From NCBI GenBank assembly GCA_033807775.1, contig CM066312.1, positions 25,455,696-25,519,695 on the forward strand: 64,000 nt of DNA. The letters run 5' to 3'. The notes beneath the pieces were generated by a model. It ran no database searches and was not told the origin of the DNA. It saw only the letters and a list, made by a program, of their open reading frames with translations. The stretch comes from Saussurea involucrata. Its lineage: Eukaryota > Streptophyta > Magnoliopsida > Asterales > Asteraceae. Made by a program: the position numbers and the translations under genes. Shown here piece by piece: positions 47,461 through 59,117 of this stretch (its first letter is position 1; every line of letters begins with the position of its first letter).

Positions 47461-47473
47461 AATAGGGGGAGAT
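47461..47473 (+). other. Polypurine tract of Copia B
   Basis: AATAGGGGGAGAT lies directly before the 3' LTR start at 47474. Confidence 0.85.
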
Positions 47474-48422
47474 TGTTGATCCAAACCCTTAGTGATTTGA
47501 TAATGACCCTCTCTTAAACACTTAGTGAAAATTGTAAGTAAACAATATGTATTAGAGTTTCACTATCGCTGATAAGTACTAGGACTTTACAGTACCGCTG
47601 ATAGGAACTCTCGTTCTTTAGATTAGACATTCAGCGAACACTGTTCATCCAGTAGCTCTGAGCCTGTTCAGTCTCTGTGATGATCGCTGATAGTTTAGTT
47701 GTTTACTTATGATCCCTGAAGACAAGTTTCACGTCAACATAGGTTCTACGCTGAAGTCGAAGATCAAGCCCAAGAACCAGCGACAAGTCTACTAATGAAC
47801 TGATGCGGATATCAGCGAAGCAAGATCTGTCCACTCAACGTGAAGTATCAAGTAGAAGACTTCAGCAATCGCTGAGCTTTATCATTTGCTGATAAAGAAC
47901 TATTCAACGAACGCTGATCATGAGGTCTACTCTACAAGTTACTTTTGTCTATCCCCTTGCACGTCTCCGTACGAAATGTCAGAACGGACCTCCCTTCTGT
48001 CTAGAATCGTACAACAAACTCTGATTCTACACTGTGCACCATGCGGCTACTAAGGTTGTCTACAAAGGTCAAAACATGCAACCACTCAGCTGCTGCCACG
48101 TGTAAAGTAACACTGCCATGCATTAAATGCATGCAGTATATAAGAAGAACCCTACTTCAGAATTGAAGTGCTCAGCCATCTTCTTCTTTCTCTCTTAGTG
48201 TTAGAATATTATTCGTAATATTCTTATCTCCTTTCTATCTTATTTCTAGTGCAAGAAACTTAGTGTTCTTAACTTGTTTAGATTAGGTTAATCCTTAATC
48301 TTGTTCCGCTACAAGTTGTAAATTGTTTTAAGATTTATCAATAAACAATTTAGAAAGTAAAAATCGTGTGTTTGTATTCAACCCCCCCTTCTACAAACTT
48401 GTATAACCCTTCGGGACCAACA
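47474..48422 (+). repeat. 3' LTR of Copia B
   Basis: 949 bp, differing from the 5' LTR at roughly twenty scattered positions by eye. It is followed by the ATAAG duplication (48423-48427). Confidence 0.92.
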
Positions 48423-48427
48423 ATAAG

Positions 48428-51400
48428 TCAACTATGTGATCATGGGTTCGATGTCAATTTTAAGAAGAAATATTGCTCTTTGTTGCATTCCGAGTCTGGT
48501 CAAGAACTTTTAAGAGCCGACAGAAAAGGCAATCTGTATAAAATGAATTTTAATCCAAATCAAAGTACTACAACAGAAAAACTCTGTTTTGTTTCTTTGA
48601 AAAACGAAGATGCCTGGCTCTAGCATAAAAGATTTGCTCATTTGAATTTTTCAAATCTTGACAAGCTCGTGAAACTCAACTTAGTGAAAGGTCTGCCTTC
48701 ACTTAAATTTGACAAAGACCATCTCTGTTCTGCTTGTGAGTTGGGTAAGCTAGAGAGAGCTTCACACAGAACAAAGAGTGATCACAATTGCCCTAGATCT
48801 TTGCATATGCTTCATGTGGATCTTTGTGGTCCAATTTCAGTGCAAAGTCCGTCAGGTAAAAAGTATATTCTTGTGCTTATTGATGAATATTCTAGATATA
48901 CTTGGGTTGAGTTCATCAGAGTAAAATCTGATGTCCCAGAAATTCTGATAAGTTTGTTGACAAGGATACAGGTTCTGTTAGGTCTGAAAATCCAAAAGTT
49001 GAGAAGTGATAATGGGACAGAGTTCAAGAATGCTAGAATTGATGCCTACCTATCAGAGGAAGGAATCTCCCAGAACTTCTCAGCTGCCAGAACTCCCCAA
49101 CAGAATGGTGTGGTGGTGAGAAAGAACAGAACTCTGGTAGAAGCCGCCAGAACCATGTTGGCAGGTTCTATCCTTCCAATAAACTTCCGGGCAGAGGCAG
49201 TCTCAACAGCCTGTTTTACCCAAAACAGAGCTGTAATTGTGAAGAGATTAAAAAAGACTCCCTATGAACTCATCAACAATAGAAGGCCAAATGTGAAATA
49301 TTTTCATGTTTTTGGCTGCAAATGCTACATCTTGAATGACAGAGATCAACTGGGCAAGTTCGACAAGAAGGTTGACGAAGGAATCTTTATTGGTTATTCC
49401 TTAACCTCTAATGCCTACAGAGTATACAATACAAGAACCAGAGTCATTAAAGAGAGCATAAATGTGTCCTTTGATGAAAATACATCAAGCTCCTCTGATC
49501 GCAAATCACCAGAGGGGACACAGACAAAAGAGAAGCCCAGTTCTTCAAAGTCAAGGGAAGAAGACATCAACTTGATATTCAACGACTTCTTTGATGATGA
49601 TGATTCCTCTGTCGATGTCACCAGAGGCAATCAAGCTCAGAGTTCTGCTGAACAAAATCTGACAGGTACAACTCTTACTGGTCCCTCCAATTCTTCACCA
49701 TCTACTTCTCTGTCTACAGGTCAAATTCAGAGAAATGAGGGACAAGATTCAGGCGTAAGAGAACCTGAACAAGAGCCATCATCACCCCTTATGACTCATA
49801 TTGGAAGAAGTTCCCTGTTTGAAAGCTCACCCTCTCAGAGCCCTGTTGGTACATCACAGAGCAATGAGGCCACTCTACAGAGCAGTGTGCCACAGAGCCC
49901 TGGTCCCAGTCCTCAGAGCTCTGATGCTGACATACATCTTTTCCCATCAGAAGCACAAACTCCACCTGTTATCCATGCTCCAATGACCAGATGGACAAAG
50001 GATCACCCTCATCATCTAATTATAGGTGCTGCAGAAGATGGTGTAAAGACAAGGTCTGCAACAATCAATGAGGCTTTCTTTGTGAGTTTTCTAAGTATGA
50101 TTGAGCCAAAGAAGATTTCTGAAGCCCTTGAAGACCCAAACTGGATTGAAGCCATGCAAGAAGAGCTTCTGGAGTTTAAAAGAAATAAAGTTTGGTCCTT
50201 GGTTCCACTTCCTGAAAACAAAGCTGCTATTGGAACCAAGTGGGTGTTCAGAAATAAGAAAGATGAAGAACGTATTATCATCAGAAACAAAGCTCGGTTG
50301 ATTGCCAAGGGATATTGCCAAGAAGAAGGCATTGATTATGACGAAACCTTTGCACCTGTGGCTAGACTAGAAGCCATCAGAATCTTCTTAGCCTATGCTG
50401 CCCATAAAGGTTTCAAGGTCTATCAGATGGATGTGAAATCTGCCTTTCTGAATGGGAGACTACAAGAAGAAGTCTACGTCCAGCAACCACCAGGTTTTGA
50501 AAGCTCAGAGTTTCCAGACCACGTATACAAGCTAGACAAAGCTCTGTATGGCCTCAAGCAAGCTCCCAGAGCCTGGTATGAAACTCTGTCAAATGTTATG
50601 TTGGTCAATCACTTAGAGAAAGGTACTGTCGATACAACCCTATTCATCAGGAGGTACAAAAATGGTATTCTTCTGGTCCAAATATATGTTGATGACATTA
50701 TCTTTGGGTCTACTAGGCAGTAATACTGTGACATGTTTGAGGATTTGATGACAAGTGAATTTAAAATGAGCATGATGGGAGAACTTTCATTTTTCTTTGG
50801 CTTACAAGTTAAACAATCTATCAGAGGCACTTTTATAAGTCAATCAAAATACATCTCTGATATTCTGAAAAAGTACAAGCTCAATAATTTAAATCCTATG
50901 AAAACTCCTATTGCCACTGGAGTTAAACTTGATCATGATCCTCAAGGTCAATCTGTGGATATCAAGAACTACAGGGGCATGATAGGGTCACTTCTGTATT
51001 TGACTTCAAGTAGACCTGATATAATGTTTGCAACCTGTCTTTGTGCCAGATTTCAAGCAAATCCTAAAGAATCCCATTTGTCTGCTGTCAAACGCATATT
51101 TAAATATCTCAAAGGGACTCAATTTTTGGGTCTCTGGTATCCTCTTAATTTTGATTTCGAGCTTGTAGCATACACAGATTCAGATTATAGAGGATGCAGG
51201 AATGACAGAAAGAGTACTTCTGGTAGCTGCCAATTGCTTGAAGACAAACTGGTGAGTTAGACATCCAAGAAACAGAACTGCGTATCAACCTCTACAGCAG
51301 AAGCAGAGTATGTTGCTGCTGCTAGTTGTTGTTCTCAAGTGATCTGGATGAAAACACAACTAAAAGATTATGGCATGGAGTACAGCAAAATTCCAATTCT

Positions 51401-51632
51401 GTGCGACTCCAAAAGTGCAATAGCAATTACAGCTAATCCAGTCCAGCACTCAAAGACAAAGCATATCGACATAAGGTACCATTTTATAAAGGATCATGTT
51501 GAAAAAGGGACGATTGAAATGTACTTTGTTTCAACCGACTTCCAACTTGCTGACTTGTTTACAAAAGCCCTTGATGAAAGGAGATTTAACTTTCTAATCA
51601 GCAAGATGGGCATGCTGAACATGTCCTCCTAA
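48428..51632 (+). pseudogene. Copia A pol: integrase, RT, RNase H
   Basis: This continues the protease frame after Copia B. One frame runs to 51632 with TAG at 48621 (Trp expected before HKRFAH), TAA at 50721 just after YVDDIIFGST, and TAG at 51258 (Trp expected after KLVS). The integrase finger reads HKRFAH...CSAC and the core Asps lie in HVDLCGP and SDNGTEF. The Glu expected 35 residues later is Val (49116-49118, GVVVRKNRT), so strand transfer would be lost. RT has QMDVKSAFLNG, YGLKQAPRAWY and YVDD; RNase H has DSDYRGC, AEAEYVA and ADLFTKALD. Confidence 0.92.
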
Positions 51633-52618
51633 CTCTATTCAAAATTCACCAGAGCTTCTGATGTTCATACCAGAGCCCTGTCAAAATAGTTAGGTAGGAT
51701 AGTTCACCAGAGCCTCTGATGTTCACACCAGAGCTCTGCCAGCATACTTTTTCAATATTTTCCTCTGTGTATTTCATTTATGTATATATATTTTTTGTAA
51801 ATATTGTTGCAAGAAAAGAGAAAAGCTAAAAAGAAAAATCTGTCAATTTAAGCTCATGTTTCAAGGGGGAGCTTAAAAGAAGAATAAGCATGGTTTAAGG
51901 GGGAGCAAGTCAAATCAATTTCAAATCCAAATGACTTTGCTCGTTGAACCTAGATGAAATTTTCTTGAAGGAAGGGAAAACATGTTCTAATGAAAACATT
52001 TTTGACAATGTCAAGAACTTACCAGAACTCTGACATTTCACCAGAGCCTCTGATGTTTTTCACCATAACTCTGTGAAATCTCTGAGTCAGTTCTGCCTTC
52101 GTTCCTTGACTATTCTCACATCAGATTCAGGATTTTTAAAAGATTTTTGGGTAAAGGTGAAACATCTTGGGTTACTTGAAAAAAATGATCATGATCACTC
52201 ATCAGAGGCAAAAGTGTGCTGAGTTCCACCAGAGCTCTGTCCGCTTTCTGCCACGTCATCAGAAGTACTGTCATCAGAGGTGCGGGTTATTCTTAAGCGT
52301 CAACCACTTGTCACCCACACATCTCTAACCGTGATGGTTCCATAGCCAGAAAACTGTCAGACCCAAATCCACGTGGCATCCTCTGATTGAGAAACCAACC
52401 GTTAGCTGTTCCCACGTTCCACTGTAGAGGTCGTTCCACTATATGAAACTCGAGTACCTACAGTACCTACGATGGTTATCCAGCCACACGTTTCGAGTAT
52501 AAATACCCATTCCCATGACCCATTTCATTTCTTACGCTACTGAATATTCAAAACCATCAATCCTTCCCTCCTTTGTTCAAAAACCCTTGAGTTCTCCAAA
52601 AACCTAAAACCTGCAACA
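51633..52618 (+). promoter_or_regulatory. Copia A spacer with palindromic CCAGAGCTCTG words and promoter upstream of the third ORF
   Basis: Repeated CACCAGAGC(C/T)TCTGATGTTCA and CACCAGAGCTCTG words occur near 51648, 51700, 52038 and 52226. A perfect CCACGTGG (52369-52376) and other ACGT words precede TATAAATA (52498-52505), about 115 bp before the ATG at 52619. The arrangement matches a compact plant promoter. Repeated palindromic words in the non-coding parts of Sireviruses have been described. An independent promoter here is inference. Confidence 0.55.
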
Positions 52619-55600
52619 ATGGCTGAACAAGCTCACTCCGCAGAATCGAGCCGAATAGGCCCTGTAGACCAAATCGTAATCCTACCTTACGATTTTGTAG
52701 ACAACAACTATCGTTTCGACGCCAATCCAGCCAACTATTTGCCAACTTATCATATATTTGTAGAGTTTTTCAGAAACTCTGAAATCTTCTGAGCCCTCAC
52801 AATGTTCGACGATGATCTTCTAGAACTTTATGTCCAACAATGGTGGACTACATGTCAGTTCATTCCAGAACAGAAAGGGATCATCGGCAACGTTGATTCT
52901 GGAAGACAGGGAGGAGCAGGCACAATACGCATCCGTGATTAGACCCTCAGAAGAGTTTTTAGGAGGCAGACCAAAAGACAGTTGAGGATTCCTGCATATG
53001 AGAAACCCGCAAAGATTCCTGTTCTTCTTGACTTCATGCGGTTCTTGGGCTACAACGATACCTTGACCAAGATTGGAGACTTCAGAAGAGGTCACTTACC
53101 CCTAGTGTGGAACTTCATGTTTTCCACACTGAACAGAACCCTAACCTGTAAATCTGGTAGCCAAGACCAAGCCAGTACTGAAATCCTTCAGATTATGTAT
53201 GGCCTATACTTTAAGAGGAATTTCGACTATGCCAAAATCCTTTACAAAGATCTTCTGTTCGCTGTAAATACAAAGACCTCAACTATAGCAAGATGAGGTA
53301 TTGTAGGAGTTCACAGGAATCTGAAGCACATCAGATATCCACGATTTATCAGTCTGGTCATCAGAGAAGCCTTCCCAACATTACAACTCACTCAACAAGG
53401 CAATCCAACCCCTGTTTGGGTGATGTCCAGATTCTCTCCAACAACCACAGGTGAGTATCCCAATACCAGAAGGGTACCCAGAACCATGTTATCTCTGATA
53501 AGTCCAACCCACATCTCTATCCAAAACTATAATCATGCTGCTCAACCTCAAGAACCTGAGGTGAGATCCCCAGCATACTTAGGTCCTGAGCCTTCGATAG
53601 AGTATGTGAGTGAGGTAAGAGAAGAGGCAGAAGTAATCAGACCAGAGGTAAGAGTACCCGAAGTGGGGTCTTCCTCTGCCCATATAGTGGAGGAGGAAGT
53701 AGTGGACAGAGCATCCCCTTTGGAGGCTGTCCAAGAGGAAGAAATGGAAACTGCAGAGGTGGAAGAGATTTCGTCCTCCTCTGGCAGTAGTAAGGAAGAG
53801 GAGAGTGAGGGAGAGACATTTGAGTCTTCTACATCCCTAGGAGCTGAGGGAAATGCGAGCTTAGAAAAAGATGTTCAAGTGAACACACATGTGCGTTTCC
53901 GAAGCCCAACTCCTAGTGCAACCACACAACCTATCCCTGGTGATCAAGACCAGAGGGATATTGAATTAGAGGTGCACACCTCTAACCCAAACCAGCTTGA
54001 ACCACCAGAGGCAACTCTTCACGCCTTTGGTATGCACAAAACTGGGGAATCCATTTTTGGTATAGATGTTCCATCACCCCAGAATATCAATAGGTCACCT
54101 ACACACGCTGAAGCCTCTGTGGCTTGCATAGACTTGACACAAACTAGCCCAAAGATCTTTCGTATCTCGCGTAGGCAATGTCCAACTCAGGGACATTGGT
54201 TTGACCTAGTAGCACAAGGGAATACCTGTCTTGATCCCAGGTCCTCCCAACACATCAGATTTCCTTCTCCAAAACCTGAGCTGGAACAGGAAACTCTGTT
54301 CAGAACGCCCGTAGATGTATCCCCTGAAAAGGAACATCAAGGATTGGGTGGAAGTCCTCCAAGAGCTAACCTAAAAACAACTCTTGATGGAGGCACCTCT
54401 GAGCTTGAGGTCGACTTGGATCCATGTGTTGGAGACAAGGATACACCCGATGACACTGTCACCAGAGCAGAGCTCAAAAGCTTCTGTGACATTATTAGCA
54501 ACTCCTTGAATGAGTATAAACTTATCAATGAAACCAAAGAGGAGCTGATCCGTAAGGAGAATGCTTCTCTCAGAGAAGAGCTGCAAAAGATCACTACACA
54601 ACATGCAGAGACTTCTCAAAAGTTTGTTGATTCTGAAAGGGCCAGAGCAGAGGAGACAACTAAGCTGACAATAGAGCTCACTGACCTGAAGAGAACCATG
54701 GCAGAGAATCACACCGCAACAATGAACAGAATCCTGCCAATCCCCTCAGTTATTCTGTCTGAAAGCAACATCAGATCCCTGATAAGATCAAAGAAGCCAC
54801 TACATCTTCTGCTACTCCACTTAATATATCTGGTCCAAGCCCCAATGAACTACCTATGACAGTTGGCCAGATGGGAGAGTTCATCAGAAATGTTATTAGC
54901 AAGATGATGTCCATTTTGTCTAAGTTCGTCATGAAGGCCCAAGAGACAGAGAGACATGTGCAGTCATCTCTTGACTCTCACAAAATCAACTTTGAGAGTC
55001 AAGTAGATGAGGTCAGAACTGCTGCAACAGAGGTTGAAGATGCAATGAAAAAGGCAGTCACTATCTTCACAGATGCCATCTTACAGTCTGCTACGAACAA
55101 AAGACCAGCAGACGGACCCCCAGAAGGTGAACCTTCAAAGAAGAAGAGTAAGTCTGATCCGAAGTTTGTTGTTCCGGACTCACCAGATGACGGCATTGCA
55201 GCTTCTGATGATGATGATGACTTCCAAGACGTTGCAGAAGGGCATTCAGATAATCAGATGGGCGAGTCCTCAGAGCAACAAAAGGGGGAGACAGAGAAAG
55301 AAAAAGAGAAGGAGAAAGAGAAAGGGAAAGAGAAAGAGACAGAGAAAGAGACACCAGGGGAGAAGGAGACAGAGGAAAATCCAACAGAGATGACAATGGT
55401 AGAGTTCGACTACATATTTAAAGACTTAACGTTCAGAGTACCAGAAGAGTCAGCTCAACCACCAGAGATCATCATCCTTGACACTCCTCCCCAATCCCCA
55501 ACGACTGAACCAGAGAGAACAGAACCAATATCTGCTGATGAACAAATAAACCAAAACCAACCCCAAAACTAAACTCAAGTCCAAACCCAAACTGCACAAG

Positions 55601-56487
55601 AGCCTGAACACCATGTTGACACTCTTATGGATGAAACTCATGACGATCAGAACCAAATCGAAAACCTACCAGAATAGAACCCAGAAACCTCATCCCGACA
55701 CACCGATAGCCCTTCACTAGAAGAATTGTTTGCATATCTCTATGCCGACAGAGATATAATCCCAATAAACGCCGTACCCTCCAACCCTTACTTTAATCCC
55801 ATTAGAGCGAACAGACTGAATGACGATAGACGAAGGTTCATTGAAAAGAAGTCACATCTGAACAAAGCTATCAACTCCTCGTTTGGGATCAACAGAATTC
55901 TGAAGGTAGAAGAAAGAAAATTTGCCTACGACAGAATTGTATACCATCTTTACACTGTGGAATCAAAAGAGGGCAAGATCGAAACCTTCAACGACAATGA
56001 TCTTGTACTTTTGAATCCCTATGATCTCACAACTCTTCAAGGCTACTGCTTAAATAGACACGAAAAAGATAGAGCCGGAAGGACAGTTGTACCCGAAATT
56101 CAGTATGCTATGCAAGAGCACGTCAACCTCAGAACACAAGTTGATTTTCAGCTAGGCATAGAGTTTGAAATTGAGAAACTAGCGATTGCACCTCCGAATG
56201 AAAATCTTGAGGGTTATGGCCATTACAGAACTGGAACCGTGGTTGGAAATCCTCCAATCTTTATTTGCCGACAGAAGGGCAACAAGAAGGCCATCAGATC
56301 TGCTGAAACCCACAAGTACTCAAGTGAGTCGCTTCAGTATCTCAAAAACGTCATTCTGAATCTCCCAAGGGAAAAGTGTCCAAAAGAGCAGCAGAGACTC
56401 TACATCAACCAGATAGACCTCATGTTAGAATTCCGAGACCTAATCAGAAGATTCGACAGAATTCTAAGAGGAAATTTCTATACTTAG
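52619..56487 (+). pseudogene. Copia A third ORF (env-position protein)
   Basis: The ATG at 52619 (MAEQAHSAES) begins a long frame broken by TGA 52790, TAG 52940 and TGA 53294. A frameshift near 54770 moves it to the frame that continues to 56487 with TAA 55570 and TAG 55675. The N-terminal domain shares landmarks with Copia B (KSGSQDQA against KSGSSDQA; RYPRFIS against PYPRFIS). An acidic Glu/Ser-rich region (53600-53900), a helical coiled-coil region (54480-54730, 54880-55080), a KKKSKSD basic patch, an Asp run and a Glu/Lys repeat (about 55290-55370) follow. The C-terminal domain (55726-56487) has DDRRRFIEKKSHLNKAI and ETFNDNDLVLLN. No function can be assigned. Confidence 0.7.
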
Positions 56488-56628
56488 TATACTACTTCCT
56501 TTGCATTGCATTGTAACACTTTAAAAGAATAGTATCAAGTTTCACACAGGATGATCTTCTCCTCTGTCTTTTGTTTAAATTATCTCTGTAATTTGCAATT
56601 TTTTTATTTTCAATACGTAGGGAGAGAT
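56488..56628 (+). other. Copia A 3' untranslated segment with polypurine tract
   Basis: An AT-rich tail ends in TAGGGAGAGAT, a weak polypurine tract directly before the 3' LTR at 56629. Confidence 0.7.
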
Positions 56629-57315
56629 TGTTAGCCCCAAGTATACAAGATGTAAAAGTATTGAAAATATTACAAGTCAGAAGACCACCAGAGATTCGGC
56701 AGAAGACTTAAAAGAATTCATCCAGAAGATCATCAGAGCTCGACAGAGCTCTGGCAGAAGACTTCTTCTGTTCCACCAGAAGAACTGTTCACACCAGAAG
56801 ACCATCATAGCTCTGGTGAATGAAGACCTCTGTGAAACTTAAGTCTCGTAGAAATCTCTAAGTGTTAGAAACGTGTTTGTACTTTCCACGTAAGCCCTAA
56901 AAGGACGGAGACACACTTTCCACGTGTCACCTCAGGGTTAGATAGTACACTGTCTTTCACTTTATCAGGCTATAAATAGGAGGGTAGTGGAACGCACAAT
57001 AGTAAGTTTTTGGAAGAATTGTTTTCCACAATTGTGAGAGCACACACTGCAACATTCCATAGCACTACCACTGTACGATTTGTTTCCTGAGAGATTTTAG
57101 AATACACACACTTGAACGTGTTCTTGGTGTTATTCAAATATCAATATACGAGCAACTTATTTTACTTGATCTTGTTATCATTTACTGTTCATTATTGATA
57201 CTCTCATTGTTACATTATCGTCTACACAATCACTCACATTTAATGGCTTTATATAATGCTTTCGCTATCTGTTTTATGCTGTTTATGTGATACAACTTGA
57301 ATCTAGTAACCTACA
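56629..57315 (+). repeat. 3' LTR of Copia A
   Basis: 687 bp, TGTTAG...CCTACA, with TATAAATA at 56971-56978. It is followed by CAAAT (57316-57320). Confidence 0.92.
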
Positions 57316-59117
57316 CAAATGATGCCGCAGTTCTGGCGGATCATTTTCATGATTGACAGGATCACCAAGGAGTGGGTGCCGTCGTTCAATGTAGATGACT
57401 TGTTGGCGGCATACACAGTGAAGGTGGATGGTTACCACTTTTACAGTTTATCTTCTAAGCACAGAGGTGCTTTGGTGATCGTGCAGAATACGCAGGCCAA
57501 CGACCGCGGGTGGAAGGCGAGGTATATCTTTGGAAAGACACAATCGTTCGAGCTCCTGCAGAAGGATACGACGTGGGTCGTAGCTGGATGGAACACCGCT
57601 TGTAAGTTTTTTCTTAATATTGCATGTTTTTATTTAAATCGTAAGTTTTAGTTAACGTGTTTGGCCTTTGTTTCAGCCATCACGTTCCCTGACGCTGATC
57701 TTCTCGAATCTGCGGCGAAGATTGATATGTTTTGGGACTATTCTCTAGAAGAGAGGTCCTTTCAGTGGATTTCTAGGGACGATGGTGTTGACGACGAGGT
57801 CGTCATCCTTGAGGGGACGGAGATCCCCGTCGAGGAAGAGTCAGAGAGAAGAGAAGAGGAAGACGAGGCGACAGGTAATAAATTACTTTTTTACTTTTTG
57901 TCGTATGATTTTTGTTATATCCTCTTACTCTGGATTTTTGTGTTTTTCGTAGGTACGCCTACCCATGGTTTATCAAAGAAGGAGTCTCAGCTCCTTTTGG
58001 CCCATCAGGCCAAAGATTTGCAACGAAAGGTTGTCCCGTCCTCGTCATCGAGGATGAAGAAACAACGGGCGACTGTCCGGAGGGGACCATCGTCGAGGGG
58101 TGGTGGCTCGTCTGGGGTCACCACCGCCGAGAAGGCGAAGACGCCATCGGTTATGGTCGACGTGACACCGGTGAGCGTGGCTTCTCCCCTGACAGGAGAG
58201 GTTGCCCCTTCCCCTTCCTCAGCCGACAAATGGAAGGAGAAGGAGACCGAGGAGTCCGCTGACGCTATGTCGGTGAATTTTACCTTACCGTCGGAATTTA
58301 TGGCCGGGGAGGAGATGGACAGCAAAAAAATCTTCCCTGACCTGGGGAAGTTCCTCCTTCCTTGCTTTCAGGAACGGCTGGAGGGGGTTTCGGTTGATAA
58401 CCTGGGATCGTACGTCGCAGGGCTATCCTTTAAGGTGTGCGTGATCCGTTTTACTTAATGTTTTACTTTGTCGTTCGTTTTCTGATGTTCTTATGTATTC
58501 GTGCGATACATGCGTTCCAAACGTCTCTCTGCTTGTATGCCCATATGGAAAAAATTCGTAGGGTTACACCCGTTGCCTTAGATAAGATGCGCGAGGCACA
58601 GGAGGAAACTCGTGTGGCATGGGAGCAGGATAAGACGGCGATAGAGAAGGCGGAGGTCTTCTACGACAAATTCTGCGAAGTACAGGACTTGTATGTAGAA
58701 TCGTCGAAGGAAAAGGAAGACCTTCAGCGCCATCTACGGGAAGCCCTGGAGAAGTCCTCTGCGGCGGAGGCGGAATTAGGAGCAACTAAGGCTTCCCTGA
58801 CCAAGAGCGAAAAACAGGTCGGGGACCTTAGTTCACTCGTCGAGGCGAAGGAGGGGAAGATTGCGTCTTTAGAAGAGTGTCTCCTGTCGTTTGAGGCTCT
58901 GACCTGTCTGAGGGTTCGAGCGGCGATCATGCGTCGCCATTTGCGGGGGTTAGACCCTATGGCCAGAGCCGAAGAGGAGGTCAAGACCTTCTTAGAGCAA
59001 GCCGGGGACGAGGACAGACTCGACCAAGAAGACCAACTCGAAGAAGAGGACCCGACAGACGCAACGGTCGACGTAGCTGGCGATGAGGAGGTCGTTGAGG
59101 ACTCCCCTCTGCCTTGA
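57316..59117 (+). pseudogene. Antisense ORF of the Tat-like element, downstream exons
   Basis: From 57321 the frame continues the exon cut at 22216 (MPQFWRIIFMIDRITKEW...). Probable introns are 57602-57676 (GTAAGT...TTTCAG) and 57875-57952 (GTAATA...CGTAG), both preserving the frame (NTA/SITFPD, EATG/TPTHG). A third intron, 58435 to about 58586, is less certain. The product has the Transposase_28-like N-terminal domain, a Glu-rich tract, a basic serine/glycine segment (KKQRATVRRG), a coiled coil (about 58590-58880) and an acidic tail ending at 59117. It lies opposite to gag, as known for extra antisense ORFs of Tat elements. Confidence 0.72.

Larger units (their letters stand above)
35434..48422 (+). 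mobile_element. Copia B: complete-length Sirevirus-like Ty1/Copia element, plus strand
   Basis: 12,989 bp with 948/949-bp LTRs (35434-36381, 47474-48422) of TGTTGATCC...GGGACCAACA form, primer site, polypurine tract and perfect TSD. It carries gag, linker, protease, integrase, RT, RNase H and a long intron-bearing third ORF. Own sequence is uninterrupted by other elements, but the frames contain five premature stops and two frameshifts. LTR divergence looks about 2% by eye. A family word TCAGCGA/TCGCTGA is scattered through LTRs, coding and non-coding parts. Confidence 0.93.
22217..57315 (+). mobile_element. Copia A: Sirevirus-like Ty1/Copia element, plus strand, split by three insertions
   Basis: It has TGTTAG...CCTACA LTRs (22217-22895, 56629-57315), a primer site (22898-22909) and a perfect CAAAT TSD. 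Own length without the Athila element, solo LTR and Copia B is about 13.3 kb. The order is gag with coiled-coil linker, protease, integrase, RT, RNase H, then a long third ORF before the 3' LTR. That layout, the size and the initiator-Met primer site fit the Sirevirus/Maximus lineage, whose members may carry an env-like ORF after pol. It contains at least ten premature stops and two frameshifts. LTR divergence looks about 2.5-3% by eye plus two small indels. Confidence 0.9.

Noticed and set aside
55091..55396. Minus-strand Leu/Ser repeat ORF opposite the Glu/Lys run of Copia A third ORF
   Set aside because: It is a mirror of the GAGAAAGA-type repeat on the coding strand.
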